Below, one piece after another: positions 1 to 8,894 of a stretch of 64,000 bases of DNA (position 1 is its first letter; every line of letters starts with the position of its first letter). The notes below the pieces were generated by a model. It was not told where the DNA came from and ran no database searches. It saw only the letters and a list, made by a program, of their open reading frames with translations. The stretch is taken from assembly GCF_000758585.1 (NCBI RefSeq), contig NZ_CP009281.1:3286001-3350000 (forward strand), read 5' to 3'. The stretch is from Paenibacillus sp. FSL R5-0345. Its GTDB lineage: Bacteria; Bacillota; Bacilli; Paenibacillales; Paenibacillaceae. Position numbers and translations under genes: made by a program.

Positions 1-1
1 G

Positions 2-103
2 CAAATTGAAGAGCTGTTGCTTGAATACACGCCGACTCTTGTTTTTGTAGAGCATGATCGGGAATTTTGCAATAATGTTGCAACGAAGATCGTTGAGCTT
101 TAA
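2..103 (+). CDS. ABC-F type ATPase, C-terminal end (partial)
   Basis: The open frame enters from the left edge and stops with TAA at 101-103, leaving the last 33 residues. It contains VFVEHDREFC, the switch-histidine (H-loop) region of an ABC ATPase, and ends in KIVEL. This ending is characteristic of soluble ABC-F proteins of the Lsa/Vga/Msr type, which act on antibiotic-stalled ribosomes, but the fragment is too short to name the subfamily. A strong hairpin follows 25 bases downstream, so this is the last gene of its transcript. Confidence 0.7.
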   Translation, partial: QIEELLLEYTPTLVFVEHDREFCNNVATKIVEL

Positions 104-127
104 TACAAGTGAAGAAATGAATAAGAA

Positions 128-157
128 GTCGACAGAGCTAATCTGTCGGCTTTTTTT
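128..157 (+). terminator. Rho-independent terminator of the ABC-F gene
   Basis: An eight-base-pair stem (128-135 with 143-150, one G-T pair) and a seven-base loop are followed by seven T residues. Confidence 0.8.
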
Positions 158-306
158 GTTCTCTCTGTGTATTTTTAAAGTGCAATTTAATATCCACTCA
201 TAAAAGTTATGGATTACCTCCGTGCAATCCTAATCGGTGTCGAGTACTATGAAACTAAAGAACATAGATACAGATGTGATTTCATGTGGATCAGGAGGTA
301 GAACAG

Positions 307-726
307 ATGCTTAGTGTTCTTATAGTGGATGATGAATATGAGATTCGTGAAGGTTTGCGGAATCGCTTTCATTGGGAAGGGACAAGCTGTTGCGATCGGA
401 CCGACTTCCGCTGCCGGAGATCTACCATAGTTTCTACTTCCTGCTGTAACTGTTTATTCAATCATGTGGATGGAGGAGAGGGTGGTAGAGCTTCCATTGA
501 ACTTCATTATGATACGAGTGAACGACTGGCAAAAGTGAATTTATGCGTCAATGATAAGGATTACTCACTCCTTAATGCTCTCTCTACAGGTGAATCTCAA
601 GAATTCAGTGGACGGACGAATATTACAGTCTATTTATTGCCAGGTGCTATCAATACGCTAAAAATCTCGGGCGGTCATGGAGAGATCAGTTTAGAAAAAA
701 TAACTGTGAGTCCAGTTTTGGACTAA
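307..726 (+). pseudogene. Chimeric remnant: response-regulator start joined to a carbohydrate-binding-module end
   Basis: A good ribosome binding site (AGGAGGT, 294-300) precedes ATG 307. The first ~24 residues (MLSVLIVDDEYEIREG...) are the start of a YesN-type response regulator receiver domain. The frame then passes through a cysteine-rich stretch of about 30 residues that resembles no coding sequence. From about position 460 it becomes a beta-rich region ending VNLCVND...NTLKISGG...ITVSP, typical of the last strands of a CBM6/CBM35 module on a glycosidase. The most economical explanation is a deletion that removed the rest of the regulator and nearly all of a glycosidase gene. It is unlikely to make a folded product. 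Confidence 0.6.
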
Positions 727-798
727 AATCGATAACTGCAAGCTGTGTAATAAACCTTACTGAATAGTAAACAATTAAGGTTGGCTATACTATGATAT

Positions 799-821
799 CC
801 GCGCTATGCGCGGTTTTTTTT
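799..821 (+). terminator. Rho-independent terminator
   Basis: The stem CCGCGC/GCGCGG (799-804, 808-813) with a three-base loop is followed by eight T residues. It would end the transcript of the lost glycosidase gene. Confidence 0.8.
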
Positions 822-999
822 GTTTTGTTATAATGAAGACTTCCTCCAGACCAATATAATTATATTAATAAAGTTAATTATTATATATATTCCAGTTTTC
901 CAATGTACTATAATGATAAAGATGAATTGTTAGGATGTTATTAGAGAAATGAAGATTTCAAGAAACAACCTATAGAATTGAACAACAGGAGGAAATAAG

Positions 1000-3789
1000 T
1001 TGAGCACACAGAATGTGGGAATTCCATTAGAAGGTTTTGCAGAATTTAGCCGGACAGTAGCCGCTGAAGGTGCGGTGCTGATCAAGAACGATAATCAGGT
1101 GCTTCCGCTTGGCGAAAGCGATAATGTTGCGATTTTCGGCAGATCCCAAGTGAATTATTATCGCAGTGGTACAGGTTCCGGCGGTAGTGTCCATGTTACT
1201 TATACGACTAATTTATTGGATGGTCTTCGTAGTAAGAAGAACCTTACAGTTAATGAAGAACTGGCAGCTGTCTATGAGAAGTGGATTGAACAGAATCCGT
1301 TTGATAATGGTGGAGGCGCATGGGCTGCAGAGCCTTGGCATCAGAAGGAAATGATTCTGAGCGATGAATTGGTTTCCGAGGCTAGAAGCAAATCGAACAA
1401 GGCCATCCTTGTAATCGGTCGCACGGCTGGAGAAGATCAGGATAATGCTGATGCACCGGGAAGTTACCAATTAACGAATGATGAAAAGGCAATGCTGAAG
1501 CAGGTAACTACATATTTTGAACAAACCATCGTTGTCCTGAATGTCTCAAACATTATTGATATGAACTGGATGAACGATGAAAGCTATAAATATCCCATTT
1601 CGACTGTCATCTATTCCTGGCAGGGTGGTATGGAAGGCGGAAATGCAATTGCAGATGTACTGTCTGGTGAGGTAACTCCAAGCGGTAAACTGACGGATAC
1701 AATCGCTTATTCCATCAATGATTACCCATCTACACAGAATTATGGGAATGAATTTACGAACTTGTATCAAGAAGATATCTATGTAGGATATCGTTATTTT
1801 GAGACATTTTGCCCAGAAAAGGTTCAATTTGAATTTGGTTACGGGTTATCTTATACAACTTTTAGTATCGAGCCGGAAGAAGCTACATTGATTACCAAAG
1901 AAGGCGAGACTTACATTGAAATCGGCGTAACCGTTACCAATACAGGAACTACCTTTGCTGGTAAAGAGGTTGTTCAGGTTTATTATGAAGCTCCGCAAGG
2001 TAAGCTCGGTAAACCAGCGAAAGCTCTGGTGTCATTCGGTAAGACAAAAGTTCTTGAACCGGGTGAAGCACAGCGCCTTACCGTGAGTTTCTCTGTACAA
2101 TCGATGGCTTCTTATGATGATGCAGGCGTGACAGGACATGCCTCTGCTTATGTGCTTGAAGAAGGTATGTACCGCTTATATGTGGGAACTAGTGTTAAAC
2201 AAGTAGTGGCAATCGGTGTTGAGGGTAACGACGGCTATGTCGTTGAAGCTCTTCAAGTTGTGGAGCAATTGCAAGAAGCTCTCGCGCCTACAGAAAGCTT
2301 TACGAGAATGATGCCAGGCGCTCAGAAGGCGGACGGCTCGTACGAGATTGTTTATGTTGAAGTTCCTAAACGTAAGATTTCGATGGCTGAGCGAATTGAA
2401 ACTAATCTTCCAGAGACGATTTCACAAACAGGTAATTTAGGATACAAATTAAGAGACGTATATGAACAAAAAGTTAGTATGGAAGCCTTTATTGCCCAGC
2501 TCAGTGATGAGGACTTGGCAGCTATTGTACGGGGTGAAGGCATGAGCAGTCCTTTAGTTACACCGGGCACAGCTTCTGCATTTGGAGGCGTGAGTGACAG
2601 TTTATTCAATCTAGGAATTCCAGTTGCATGTACGGCGGATGGTCCTTCAGGGATCCGTATGGATAGCGGAGCTAAGGCAACTCAGGTTGCGATCGGAACG
2701 CTTCTTGCAGCTACTTGGAATGCGGAATTGGTAGAAGAGCTTTATGTCATGGAAGGTCAAGAATTGTTAAGAAACAACGTGGATTCCTTGCTTGGACCTG
2801 GTCTTAATATCCGCCGCAGTCCACTTAATGGGCGTAACTTTGAGTATTTTTCAGAAGATCCGTTGATCTCTGGCGTGTTTGCCGCTGCATGTACTCGCGG
2901 TATTTTGAAAGGCGGATCAACCGCTACGATGAAACACTTTGCTTGTAATAATCAGGAGAAGCATCGTAGCAAAGTTAACGCAGTGGTGTCTGAACGTGCG
3001 CTTCGTGAAATTTACTTGAAAGGCTTTGAAATCGCGGTGAAGCAAGGCGGTTCGAATTCTATTATGACCTCTTATAATCCAGTTAACGGACATTGGGCGG
3101 CTTCTAATTATGATTTGAACACCACGATTCTTCGCGGGGAATGGGGCTTTAAAGGGATTGTAATGACTGACTGGTGGGCGATCATGAATGATGTCGTTAA
3201 TGGCGGACCAGCAGACCGGAAATTTACAAACTGGATGGTTCGTGCACAAAATGACCTCTACATGGTTGTTGCTAACTATGGTGCGGAAATTAACGGATGG
3301 AATGACAATACCATTGAATCCTTGGAAAATGGTACGTTAACACGTGGAGAGCTCCAACGCTCTGCCATAAACATCTGTGAGTTTATTATGAATGCACCTG
3401 TATTCTCGAGAAAACAGGAAATTGTAGAAACAGTAGAGTCCTTCAAAGCTAATCCTTCTCTTACTGTAGAACAAGCTCAATCCTTATCACAGAATCCACA
3501 GGTTAAACCTGTCGTAGAAGGATCGACTAGCTTTAAAGTGGAACAGCCTGGTCAATACCGTATCCTGGTGCATATCATGTCAACAGAACCTGAATTGGCT
3601 CAAAGTGCTTGTAATGTGACTGTGAATGATCAATTAATGACAACCATTCAAACGAATGGAACCGAAGGTCAATGGATTAAACAAAAGCTCGTGAAAGTTG
3701 AACTCGAAGCCGGTCTATATGATATGAAATTGGAATTCATCAAACCAGGTTTACAGATCGACTGGATCGAATTTAATAAAATCGATTAA
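1000..3789 (+). CDS. Glycoside hydrolase family 3 enzyme with inverted domain order (beta-glucosidase-like)
   Basis: The start is TTG 1000, with AGGAGG at 987-992 and a seven-base spacer. The 929-residue protein has the usual GH3 domains in swapped order. Residues ~15-260 are the alpha/beta sandwich (AAEGAVLIKNDNQVLPL), ~300-410 a fibronectin-III-like domain, and ~500-790 the catalytic barrel (TADGPSGIR, GPGLNIRRSPLNGRNFEYFSEDP, ATMKHFACNN). The nucleophile is Asp724 in VMTDWW. About 80 C-terminal residues form a separate beta-rich module ending LQIDWIEF, which looks like a carbohydrate-binding domain. No signal peptide is present, so it should be cytoplasmic and act on short imported oligosaccharides. 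The swapped order is known for some Ruminococcus and Butyrivibrio beta-glucosidases. The exact sugar cannot be read from sequence. It is transcribed alone. Confidence 0.9.
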   Translation: MSTQNVGIPLEGFAEFSRTVAAEGAVLIKNDNQVLPLGESDNVAIFGRSQVNYYRSGTGSGGSVHVTYTTNLLDGLRSKKNLTVNEELAAVYEKWIEQNPFDNGGGAWAAEPWHQKEMILSDELVSEARSKSNKAILVIGRTAGEDQDNADAPGSYQLTNDEKAMLKQVTTYFEQTIVVLNVSNIIDMNWMNDESYKYPISTVIYSWQGGMEGGNAIADVLSGEVTPSGKLTDTIAYSINDYPSTQNYGNEFTNLYQEDIYVGYRYFETFCPEKVQFEFGYGLSYTTFSIEPEEATLITKEGETYIEIGVTVTNTGTTFAGKEVVQVYYEAPQGKLGKPAKALVSFGKTKVLEPGEAQRLTVSFSVQSMASYDDAGVTGHASAYVLEEGMYRLYVGTSVKQVVAIGVEGNDGYVVEALQVVEQLQEALAPTESFTRMMPGAQKADGSYEIVYVEVPKRKISMAERIETNLPETISQTGNLGYKLRDVYEQKVSMEAFIAQLSDEDLAAIVRGEGMSSPLVTPGTASAFGGVSDSLFNLGIPVACTADGPSGIRMDSGAKATQVAIGTLLAATWNAELVEELYVMEGQELLRNNVDSLLGPGLNIRRSPLNGRNFEYFSEDPLISGVFAAACTRGILKGGSTATMKHFACNNQEKHRSKVNAVVSERALREIYLKGFEIAVKQGGSNSIMTSYNPVNGHWAASNYDLNTTILRGEWGFKGIVMTDWWAIMNDVVNGGPADRKFTNWMVRAQNDLYMVVANYGAEINGWNDNTIESLENGTLTRGELQRSAINICEFIMNAPVFSRKQEIVETVESFKANPSLTVEQAQSLSQNPQVKPVVEGSTSFKVEQPGQYRILVHIMSTEPELAQSACNVTVNDQLMTTIQTNGTEGQWIKQKLVKVELEAGLYDMKLEFIKPGLQIDWIEFNKID

Positions 3790-3830
3790 ATGTATGTGTA
3801 AATGTTGAATAGATCGTTTATCCTTTCTAA

Positions 3831-3858
3831 AAACCGCGAAATTTTTCGCGGTTTTTTT
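3831..3858 (+). terminator. Terminator of the GH3 gene
   Basis: A ten-base-pair stem (3831-3840 with 3845-3854) and a four-base loop run into a T tract. Confidence 0.85.
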
Positions 3859-4073
3859 GTTGTACTTATTGTGCAGGGAAACCATAGTAACCAACGCATC
3901 CCCATTAAAGTCCTCGGATTCTAACATTTAAGAAAATTGCTCGGTACATCGACAATGATATGCTTGGTGGTTTACTTTTAAAATACTTTACAATACTTGT
4001 CTGCATGTGCTTGAGTTTGTTCGAATAAGTTAGAAGGTAGGACAGGACAAACCATAGGTGGAGATGCATATAA

Positions 4074-5630
4074 ATGGGGATGCGTAAACAAAGCTTTGTT
4101 CGTGGCACGTTCATTTTAACTGTGTCGTCATTTTTTACAAAAGGGCTTGGATTTTTGAACGGAGTCTTACTGGCACGTTTTTTGGGAGCAGAGGGAGTAG
4201 GGCTGCTTATGATTGCTCATCCGCTGCTTCCTTTATTTATTACACTCACAGAGCTGGGGCTTCCAGTTGCGATTTCAAAGCTTGTGTCGGAAGCCGAGGT
4301 TAAGCAGGATGAAGCGCGTGTAAAGCGAATTCTCAAAGTATCCTTAAGTATTACGGGGACGTTGAGTATTATATTAACTTTAGTAGCTCTATTTGGCTCT
4401 AAGTGGATCGCTTCAGTTTTTTTGGCTGATCAGCGGGCGTATTATGCTATGGTCGCTATTACGCCAATCATTCCAATTATTGCGATGTCAGCTGTATTGA
4501 AAGGTTATTTTCGTGGAAAACAGAACATGAATCCGCTTGCCTTTTCCGATATCATTGAGAATTTGGCGCAAATCATTGTCATTATCGGTGTTGTTAACGT
4601 TTTGTTGCCTTATGGTATTGCCTATGCAGCTGCGGGTGCTATGGCGGCATCCGTTATTGGCGAAGGATTTGGTTTACTCTACTTGTTTGCTCTTTTCAAA
4701 TGGGCAAATCGAGGAAAGATCAAAACTTCTCCACCTCCTACGTCAAGTATTTCACTTAAAGGAGATAGTACGTTGAGAGATTTGCTGCGCATCGGTTTGC
4801 CGATGACAGGTAGCGGTTTTATTCATTCCCTCTATCATGCATTTCTCCCACTGCTGATTACGAAAAGCCTAGTACTGTTTGGTGTGAGTGTTGAGATGGC
4901 GACCAAGCAATTTGGTCTTCTGGCGGGTTATGCGCTCCCCATGTTGTTTCTTCCCAGCTTCTTCACACAATCCTTGTCAACTGCACTAATTCCGGCGATT
5001 AGCGAAGCAAGTGTGAGTAATAATAGCAAGCTTTTGCATAATCGGATGGATATCGCTATGCGCTCAGCACTTATTGTAGGACTCCCATGTACAATTATTT
5101 TGTACTTATGGGCTGTACCATTAACTACTATGATCTATCATTCTCCAGAAGCAGGCGAACTGTTAAGGCTGATTGCACCCATATTTTTTCTTTATTATTT
5201 TGGAGCACCATTGCAAGCAATTCTGCTTGGTTTAGGGAAGGCTTCAACCGTCATGTGGAACCATATTCTTACCAATATATTTGAAGTGATTACGATCTTT
5301 ATCCTCGGTTCTAATATTGGCATCGAAGGGGTTGCTATGGGGTTCGGACTGGGATTGTTGCTGTTGACCCTACTGAATTTTTTATCTGTAGCCGGATCGA
5401 TCGGATTTTATTTTGACTTTCGCATTGTATTCAAGGTGGGCGCGGGAGGAATTGTCATGACGATTTGCGGGATGACGGCTCACGGAATTCTGGAACGATT
5501 GGACCTGGGGCAGATCATTGAGCTGTCCGGAGCGTTGCTCGTTTCGTTGATCACCTACGCAGCAACATTGCAGGTAACCCATGCTTGGGAAAGGGCTCCG
5601 AAGCCGCCAAAGATTACACCTGTTTCTTGA
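4074..5630 (+). CDS. Polysaccharide/lipid flippase of the MOP superfamily (SpoVB-like)
   Basis: This 518-residue integral membrane protein opens with KQSFVRGTFILTVSSFFTKGLGFLNGVLLARFLGAEGVGLL, the start of SpoVB/YtgP/MurJ-like transporters. About 14 hydrophobic segments follow, as in the family (usual length 500-540). Members flip lipid-linked cell-wall or spore-cortex precursors across the cytoplasmic membrane. SpoVB itself is needed for cortex synthesis in Bacillus subtilis. An AGGTGGAG ribosome binding site lies about ten bases before ATG 4074; a second ATG two codons later is also possible. It stands alone between unrelated genes. Whether it is the sporulation SpoVB or a paralogue cannot be decided here. 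Confidence 0.85.
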   Translation: MGMRKQSFVRGTFILTVSSFFTKGLGFLNGVLLARFLGAEGVGLLMIAHPLLPLFITLTELGLPVAISKLVSEAEVKQDEARVKRILKVSLSITGTLSIILTLVALFGSKWIASVFLADQRAYYAMVAITPIIPIIAMSAVLKGYFRGKQNMNPLAFSDIIENLAQIIVIIGVVNVLLPYGIAYAAAGAMAASVIGEGFGLLYLFALFKWANRGKIKTSPPPTSSISLKGDSTLRDLLRIGLPMTGSGFIHSLYHAFLPLLITKSLVLFGVSVEMATKQFGLLAGYALPMLFLPSFFTQSLSTALIPAISEASVSNNSKLLHNRMDIAMRSALIVGLPCTIILYLWAVPLTTMIYHSPEAGELLRLIAPIFFLYYFGAPLQAILLGLGKASTVMWNHILTNIFEVITIFILGSNIGIEGVAMGFGLGLLLLTLLNFLSVAGSIGFYFDFRIVFKVGAGGIVMTICGMTAHGILERLDLGQIIELSGALLVSLITYAATLQVTHAWERAPKPPKITPVS

Positions 5631-5763
5631 ATGGCCCCTTTTCAATTTTTGTGAATCGAGAAATGCTGCTGATTTAGACTTAGAGTAATTGGTACGCCAG
5701 TGATTATAAAAGATGACCATATCCGCCGGATGAAGGTAGTGGTGGACAGTGAGGTGTTTAACT

Positions 5764-5947
5764 TAACTGTATTTTGTACAGTAATTAATGTTCAAACCCG
5801 TTGCGCATTGATAATAGCTGTATTTCATGCATCTATTCTCATGAGTTACTGTCTATAAAGTGATTTCTCTCGATTTAATTGTATAGAATACAGTTAAAGT
5901 TCGATTTATCCTCTAGCCATACGAAATAGTTGTACAGAATGCAGTTA
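5764..5947. repeat. Cluster of degenerate 18-base intergenic repeats
   Basis: The consensus TAACTGYATTYTRTACAR occurs as a plus-strand copy at 5764-5781, a weaker plus-strand copy at 5815-5832, and two minus-strand copies at 5879-5896 and 5930-5947, 51 bases apart. They lie in the 376-base gap between the flippase gene and the aldo/keto reductase remnant, where nothing else is visible. Confidence 0.5.
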
Positions 5948-6006
5948 CTTCACAACTTCAACTAAAATCCTACGCTAAAAATATACGAAGTAGAGATATC
6001 GGTAGT

Positions 6007-6233
6007 TACGTATCACAGCTTGCTTTGGCTTGGATGTTATCTAAAGGAGAAGATATTATGCCTTTGGTTGGGCTAGACGGGTAACTCAGCTTCAAGAATC
6101 CATGAAATCGCTGGAGGTTAAGCTGAGTAATCATGATATTAAAAGTATTGAAGAAAAAATACCAGAACATGCGATTGCTGGTGGAAGTTTCCTTGAGATC
6201 CATTTTAAAAAAGGAGTCATAGCCCATTTATAA
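6007..6233 (+). pseudogene. Aldo/keto reductase C-terminal fragment with a frameshift
   Basis: The plus strand reads VSQLALAWMLSKGEDIMPLVGLDG and then stops (about 6083). In another frame it continues VTQLQESMKSLEVKLSNHDIKSIEEKIPEHAIAGG to TAA 6231-6233. Both halves are the last part of an aldo/keto reductase (final barrel strand and C-terminal helices), joined by one frameshift. The N-terminal two thirds are absent. The fragment overlaps the 3' end of the convergent cyclase gene by 17 bases. Confidence 0.75.
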
Positions 6234-8133
6234 ATCCCTTAAAAGCTTTACCATATTTCTTTCTATAATGACTCAATGTGAGTAAGGGCCAGATATACTG
6301 ATAGCTATGATAATTAGAATAAAAATTGCCGGGGAGACCTGCACCTGTCGGATACGAACTTTTCCAATCGACTTGGTTAATAGAAGCGATAAGCCGTAGT
6401 ATTCCTTTTTCCATCTCAGAGGTTGGTTCCGGATGAACAGCGATAAGGGCATCAAGCGCCCATGCGGTTTGCGAAGGTGTACTCTCACCCAATGGTACGT
6501 ATCGCAACAACCGATCACTTTGACATGATTCGCCCCAGCCTCCATCGGAGTTCTGGATACTTAGGAGCCACTTCACTCCTTTTTGCATAGTATCATGTTC
6601 AAGTGGCAGTCCAACTGCTTGCAGTCCTGTTAATGCAGCCCAGGTTCCATAAATGTAACAGACTCCCCATCTTCCATACCATGAACCATCTTTCTCCTGA
6701 TGTTGGATTAGCCATTTCGTCCCTCGCTCGATGAAATCGTTCCGCGTATCAAGTCCGGCAAAGTTCCCGAGATACTCCAAGGTACGCCCGGTTAAATCTG
6801 CCTCCGAGGGATCGATGGCCGCAGATTTGGCACCATCGATAGCAAGCCATGTGAGCATTTCTTTATTGGTGTTTTTTTCGAATGCCGGCCAGCCGCCGTC
6901 TTTATTCTGCATCGATAAGACCCAATTCAGTCCGCGATTCCATGACTCTAGATAGGAGGGCTGACTTGTCGATAAACTTCGAATGGCCCGTAAAGCAGCA
7001 GTCGTATCATCCACATCCGGATTAATCGTATTAGATTCTGAGAATCCCCATCCACCGGGAGCCGTATCCGGATTATGAATACTCCAATCAGCCGTTTTAT
7101 TCTGCTGTCTGGACAGCAGATACGAAGTAGCCCGTTTAATCGCAAGATGATGATCAGGAACTTGTGCCTCCTGCAAAGCATAGGTGATTAGAGCCGTATC
7201 CCATATCGTAGACGGAGAGTTTTGAATGGTTGTTTTACTTTCAGAACGGCATTGCATCGCAGTAAGCCCATCTAAGGCTTTCGTAATTATAGGATGCTGC
7301 TGATCATAATCTAGAGCCAGCAGTGCAAAAATCATAAGAATTGTACTGGTTCCGTAGCTGTACAGGGTTCCGTCGGATTCAATTCGCTGGAGCATAAACT
7401 GTTCTGCTTTGGTTCGGGCAACTTCATGAATGTAACGAGGACTTCCAAGAATTCTGTCTAAGCCAGATTGCATAACCCTTTGCAGTTCTTGATATCCACG
7501 GGAAGTAGATTCATTGATTTCAATACGTGTGTCTATGAGATCAGATAGATCCGGACCATTAGCTGTTGGGAACGAGAAACGTTGATCGGCCATAATGAGC
7601 ATAGGCGTGAGATGCACTCTTGAGTAGCCAGAGAACTCAAAATAGTTAATAGGAAAGTAGGACGGGAATAATAGCACCTCTAATGGGATCGAAGAAATCG
7701 CTAAAGGCCATTTGCTCTGACCAGTCACGGCAAGAATGACTTTAGTCAATATACTGGTGACTTTTCCAATTCCGCCTTTGGATAGGATATAACGCTTAGC
7801 CCGCTGTATCGGCTCATCTGTCACCTTACTATACCCAGAGTAGAGAAGGGCGTAGTAGGCTTCAACCGAGGTAGATAAGTTTCCGGCTTCTTCATCTCTA
7901 TACAATTGCCAGAATCCAGCGGGCTGCTGCTGAGCAAGAATGCGATCATGTAGCGCTCGTATGAGGGCTTCATTCTGTACGTTTAATATCCGAAAGAGGA
8001 TGATGACATACGCATCGATAACGATCCCATTTTCAAAACAAAAAAGCCACGTTCCGTCTTCCTTCTGTTGATCAATCAGGAATGCTGCTAAACGCTCGAT
8101 CTCATTATCTACTGTGCTCAGTATAGGATTCAT
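6217..8133 (-). CDS. Class II terpene cyclase (squalene-hopene cyclase family, probably sporulenol synthase)
   Basis: The 638-residue protein carries the class II cyclase acid motif DVDD at residues 373-376 and several QW repeats (QQKEDGTW, QNKDGGW, QEKDGSW, QNSDGGW) that rigidify the alpha/alpha barrel. The length matches B. subtilis SqhC (about 630), which cyclises tetraprenyl-beta-curcumene to sporulenol, a spore-membrane terpenoid. Squalene-hopene cyclases of hopanoid producers share the same motifs, so the substrate remains open. No prenyl-synthase gene lies beside it to settle the point. The start ATG 8133 has a GGAGGT site eight bases upstream. The enzyme would be membrane-associated. 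The gene is monocistronic and convergent with the reductase remnant. Confidence 0.85.
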   Translation of the reverse strand: MNPILSTVDNEIERLAAFLIDQQKEDGTWLFCFENGIVIDAYVIILFRILNVQNEALIRALHDRILAQQQPAGFWQLYRDEEAGNLSTSVEAYYALLYSGYSKVTDEPIQRAKRYILSKGGIGKVTSILTKVILAVTGQSKWPLAISSIPLEVLLFPSYFPINYFEFSGYSRVHLTPMLIMADQRFSFPTANGPDLSDLIDTRIEINESTSRGYQELQRVMQSGLDRILGSPRYIHEVARTKAEQFMLQRIESDGTLYSYGTSTILMIFALLALDYDQQHPIITKALDGLTAMQCRSESKTTIQNSPSTIWDTALITYALQEAQVPDHHLAIKRATSYLLSRQQNKTADWSIHNPDTAPGGWGFSESNTINPDVDDTTAALRAIRSLSTSQPSYLESWNRGLNWVLSMQNKDGGWPAFEKNTNKEMLTWLAIDGAKSAAIDPSEADLTGRTLEYLGNFAGLDTRNDFIERGTKWLIQHQEKDGSWYGRWGVCYIYGTWAALTGLQAVGLPLEHDTMQKGVKWLLSIQNSDGGWGESCQSDRLLRYVPLGESTPSQTAWALDALIAVHPEPTSEMEKGILRLIASINQVDWKSSYPTGAGLPGNFYSNYHSYQYIWPLLTLSHYRKKYGKAFKGFINGL

Positions 8134-8193
8134 TCCTTAGGTACCTCCGAAGTCCTTCATTTTTAGTATTATATGATGGAATAGAGGGTGAAA

Positions 8194-8238
8194 TGAAAAA
8201 GGACTGAAAAGTTGCTTTATGCAACCTTACAGTCCTTG
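8194..8238 (-). terminator. Terminator of the OsmC-like gene
   Basis: An eight-base-pair outer stem (8199-8206 with 8230-8237) encloses an inner GTTGC/GCAAC stem. Read on the minus strand it ends in a T run. Confidence 0.75.
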
Positions 8239-8259
8239 TTACTAAAAATATATAATTAT

Positions 8260-8706
8260 TTAGTTCTCGATAATAATTCGATTCAGCTTTAGATTCACTG
8301 GGGCAGCAATCGTGTCACCCACAGGGCATTTGCTTTCTAAAAAATGTACAAAAGCTTCGACCTTCTCAGCAGGTGATGGGGTCTTTATGTAGAACGTATA
8401 ACGAATATCGGAATAACCGGGACGGACTTCTGAACGGTTGAAAAATCCATCGAGGTCCAGATCACCCTCAACATCTACTCTAAAATCTTCAAGCTCTACC
8501 TCAAATTTTGAGGCATACACTCGAGCAACAATAGATTGGCAAGCGCCCAAAGAAGCAAGCAAAGCTTCTACAGGATTCATTCCTGTATCCGTACCCCCAA
8601 GGCTTTGTGGTTCGTCTATGATCAGCTCGAATTGTCTTGCTTTAGTAATAACCTTAACTCCATCTTGTAAATGAGCAGTAGCTTTGAAAGTTTGAACGTT
8701 TGGCAT
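8260..8706 (-). CDS. OsmC/Ohr family protein
   Basis: The 148-residue protein has the OsmC fold signature: GMNPVEALLASLGACQSIVA with the first redox cysteine, and ESKCPVGDT with the second. Members reduce organic hydroperoxides through this cysteine pair; the YhfA-like branch is less well characterised. It is a cytosolic dimer in known relatives. Start ATG 8706 has AAGGAGTG seven bases upstream. It is monocistronic, with its own terminator. A second, distinct OsmC-like gene lies at 61325-61774. Confidence 0.85.
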   Translation of the reverse strand: MPNVQTFKATAHLQDGVKVITKARQFELIIDEPQSLGGTDTGMNPVEALLASLGACQSIVARVYASKFEVELEDFRVDVEGDLDLDGFFNRSEVRPGYSDIRYTFYIKTPSPAEKVEAFVHFLESKCPVGDTIAAPVNLKLNRIIIEN

Positions 8707-8894
8707 GTGTTTACACTCCTTCTTCTGGACAACTAAGTATGATGTGAATATAATTTGATTAATTCATAGTAATTTTCTAGGAATTGTATAGATTATAGTT
8801 CTATTCCTGATCCTCTGTCAATACTTGATTAGTATAATTTGGATTTCTGCATTCCAATAGGTTGAGATCTTTAAATAACAGGGAGGTGGATAAA

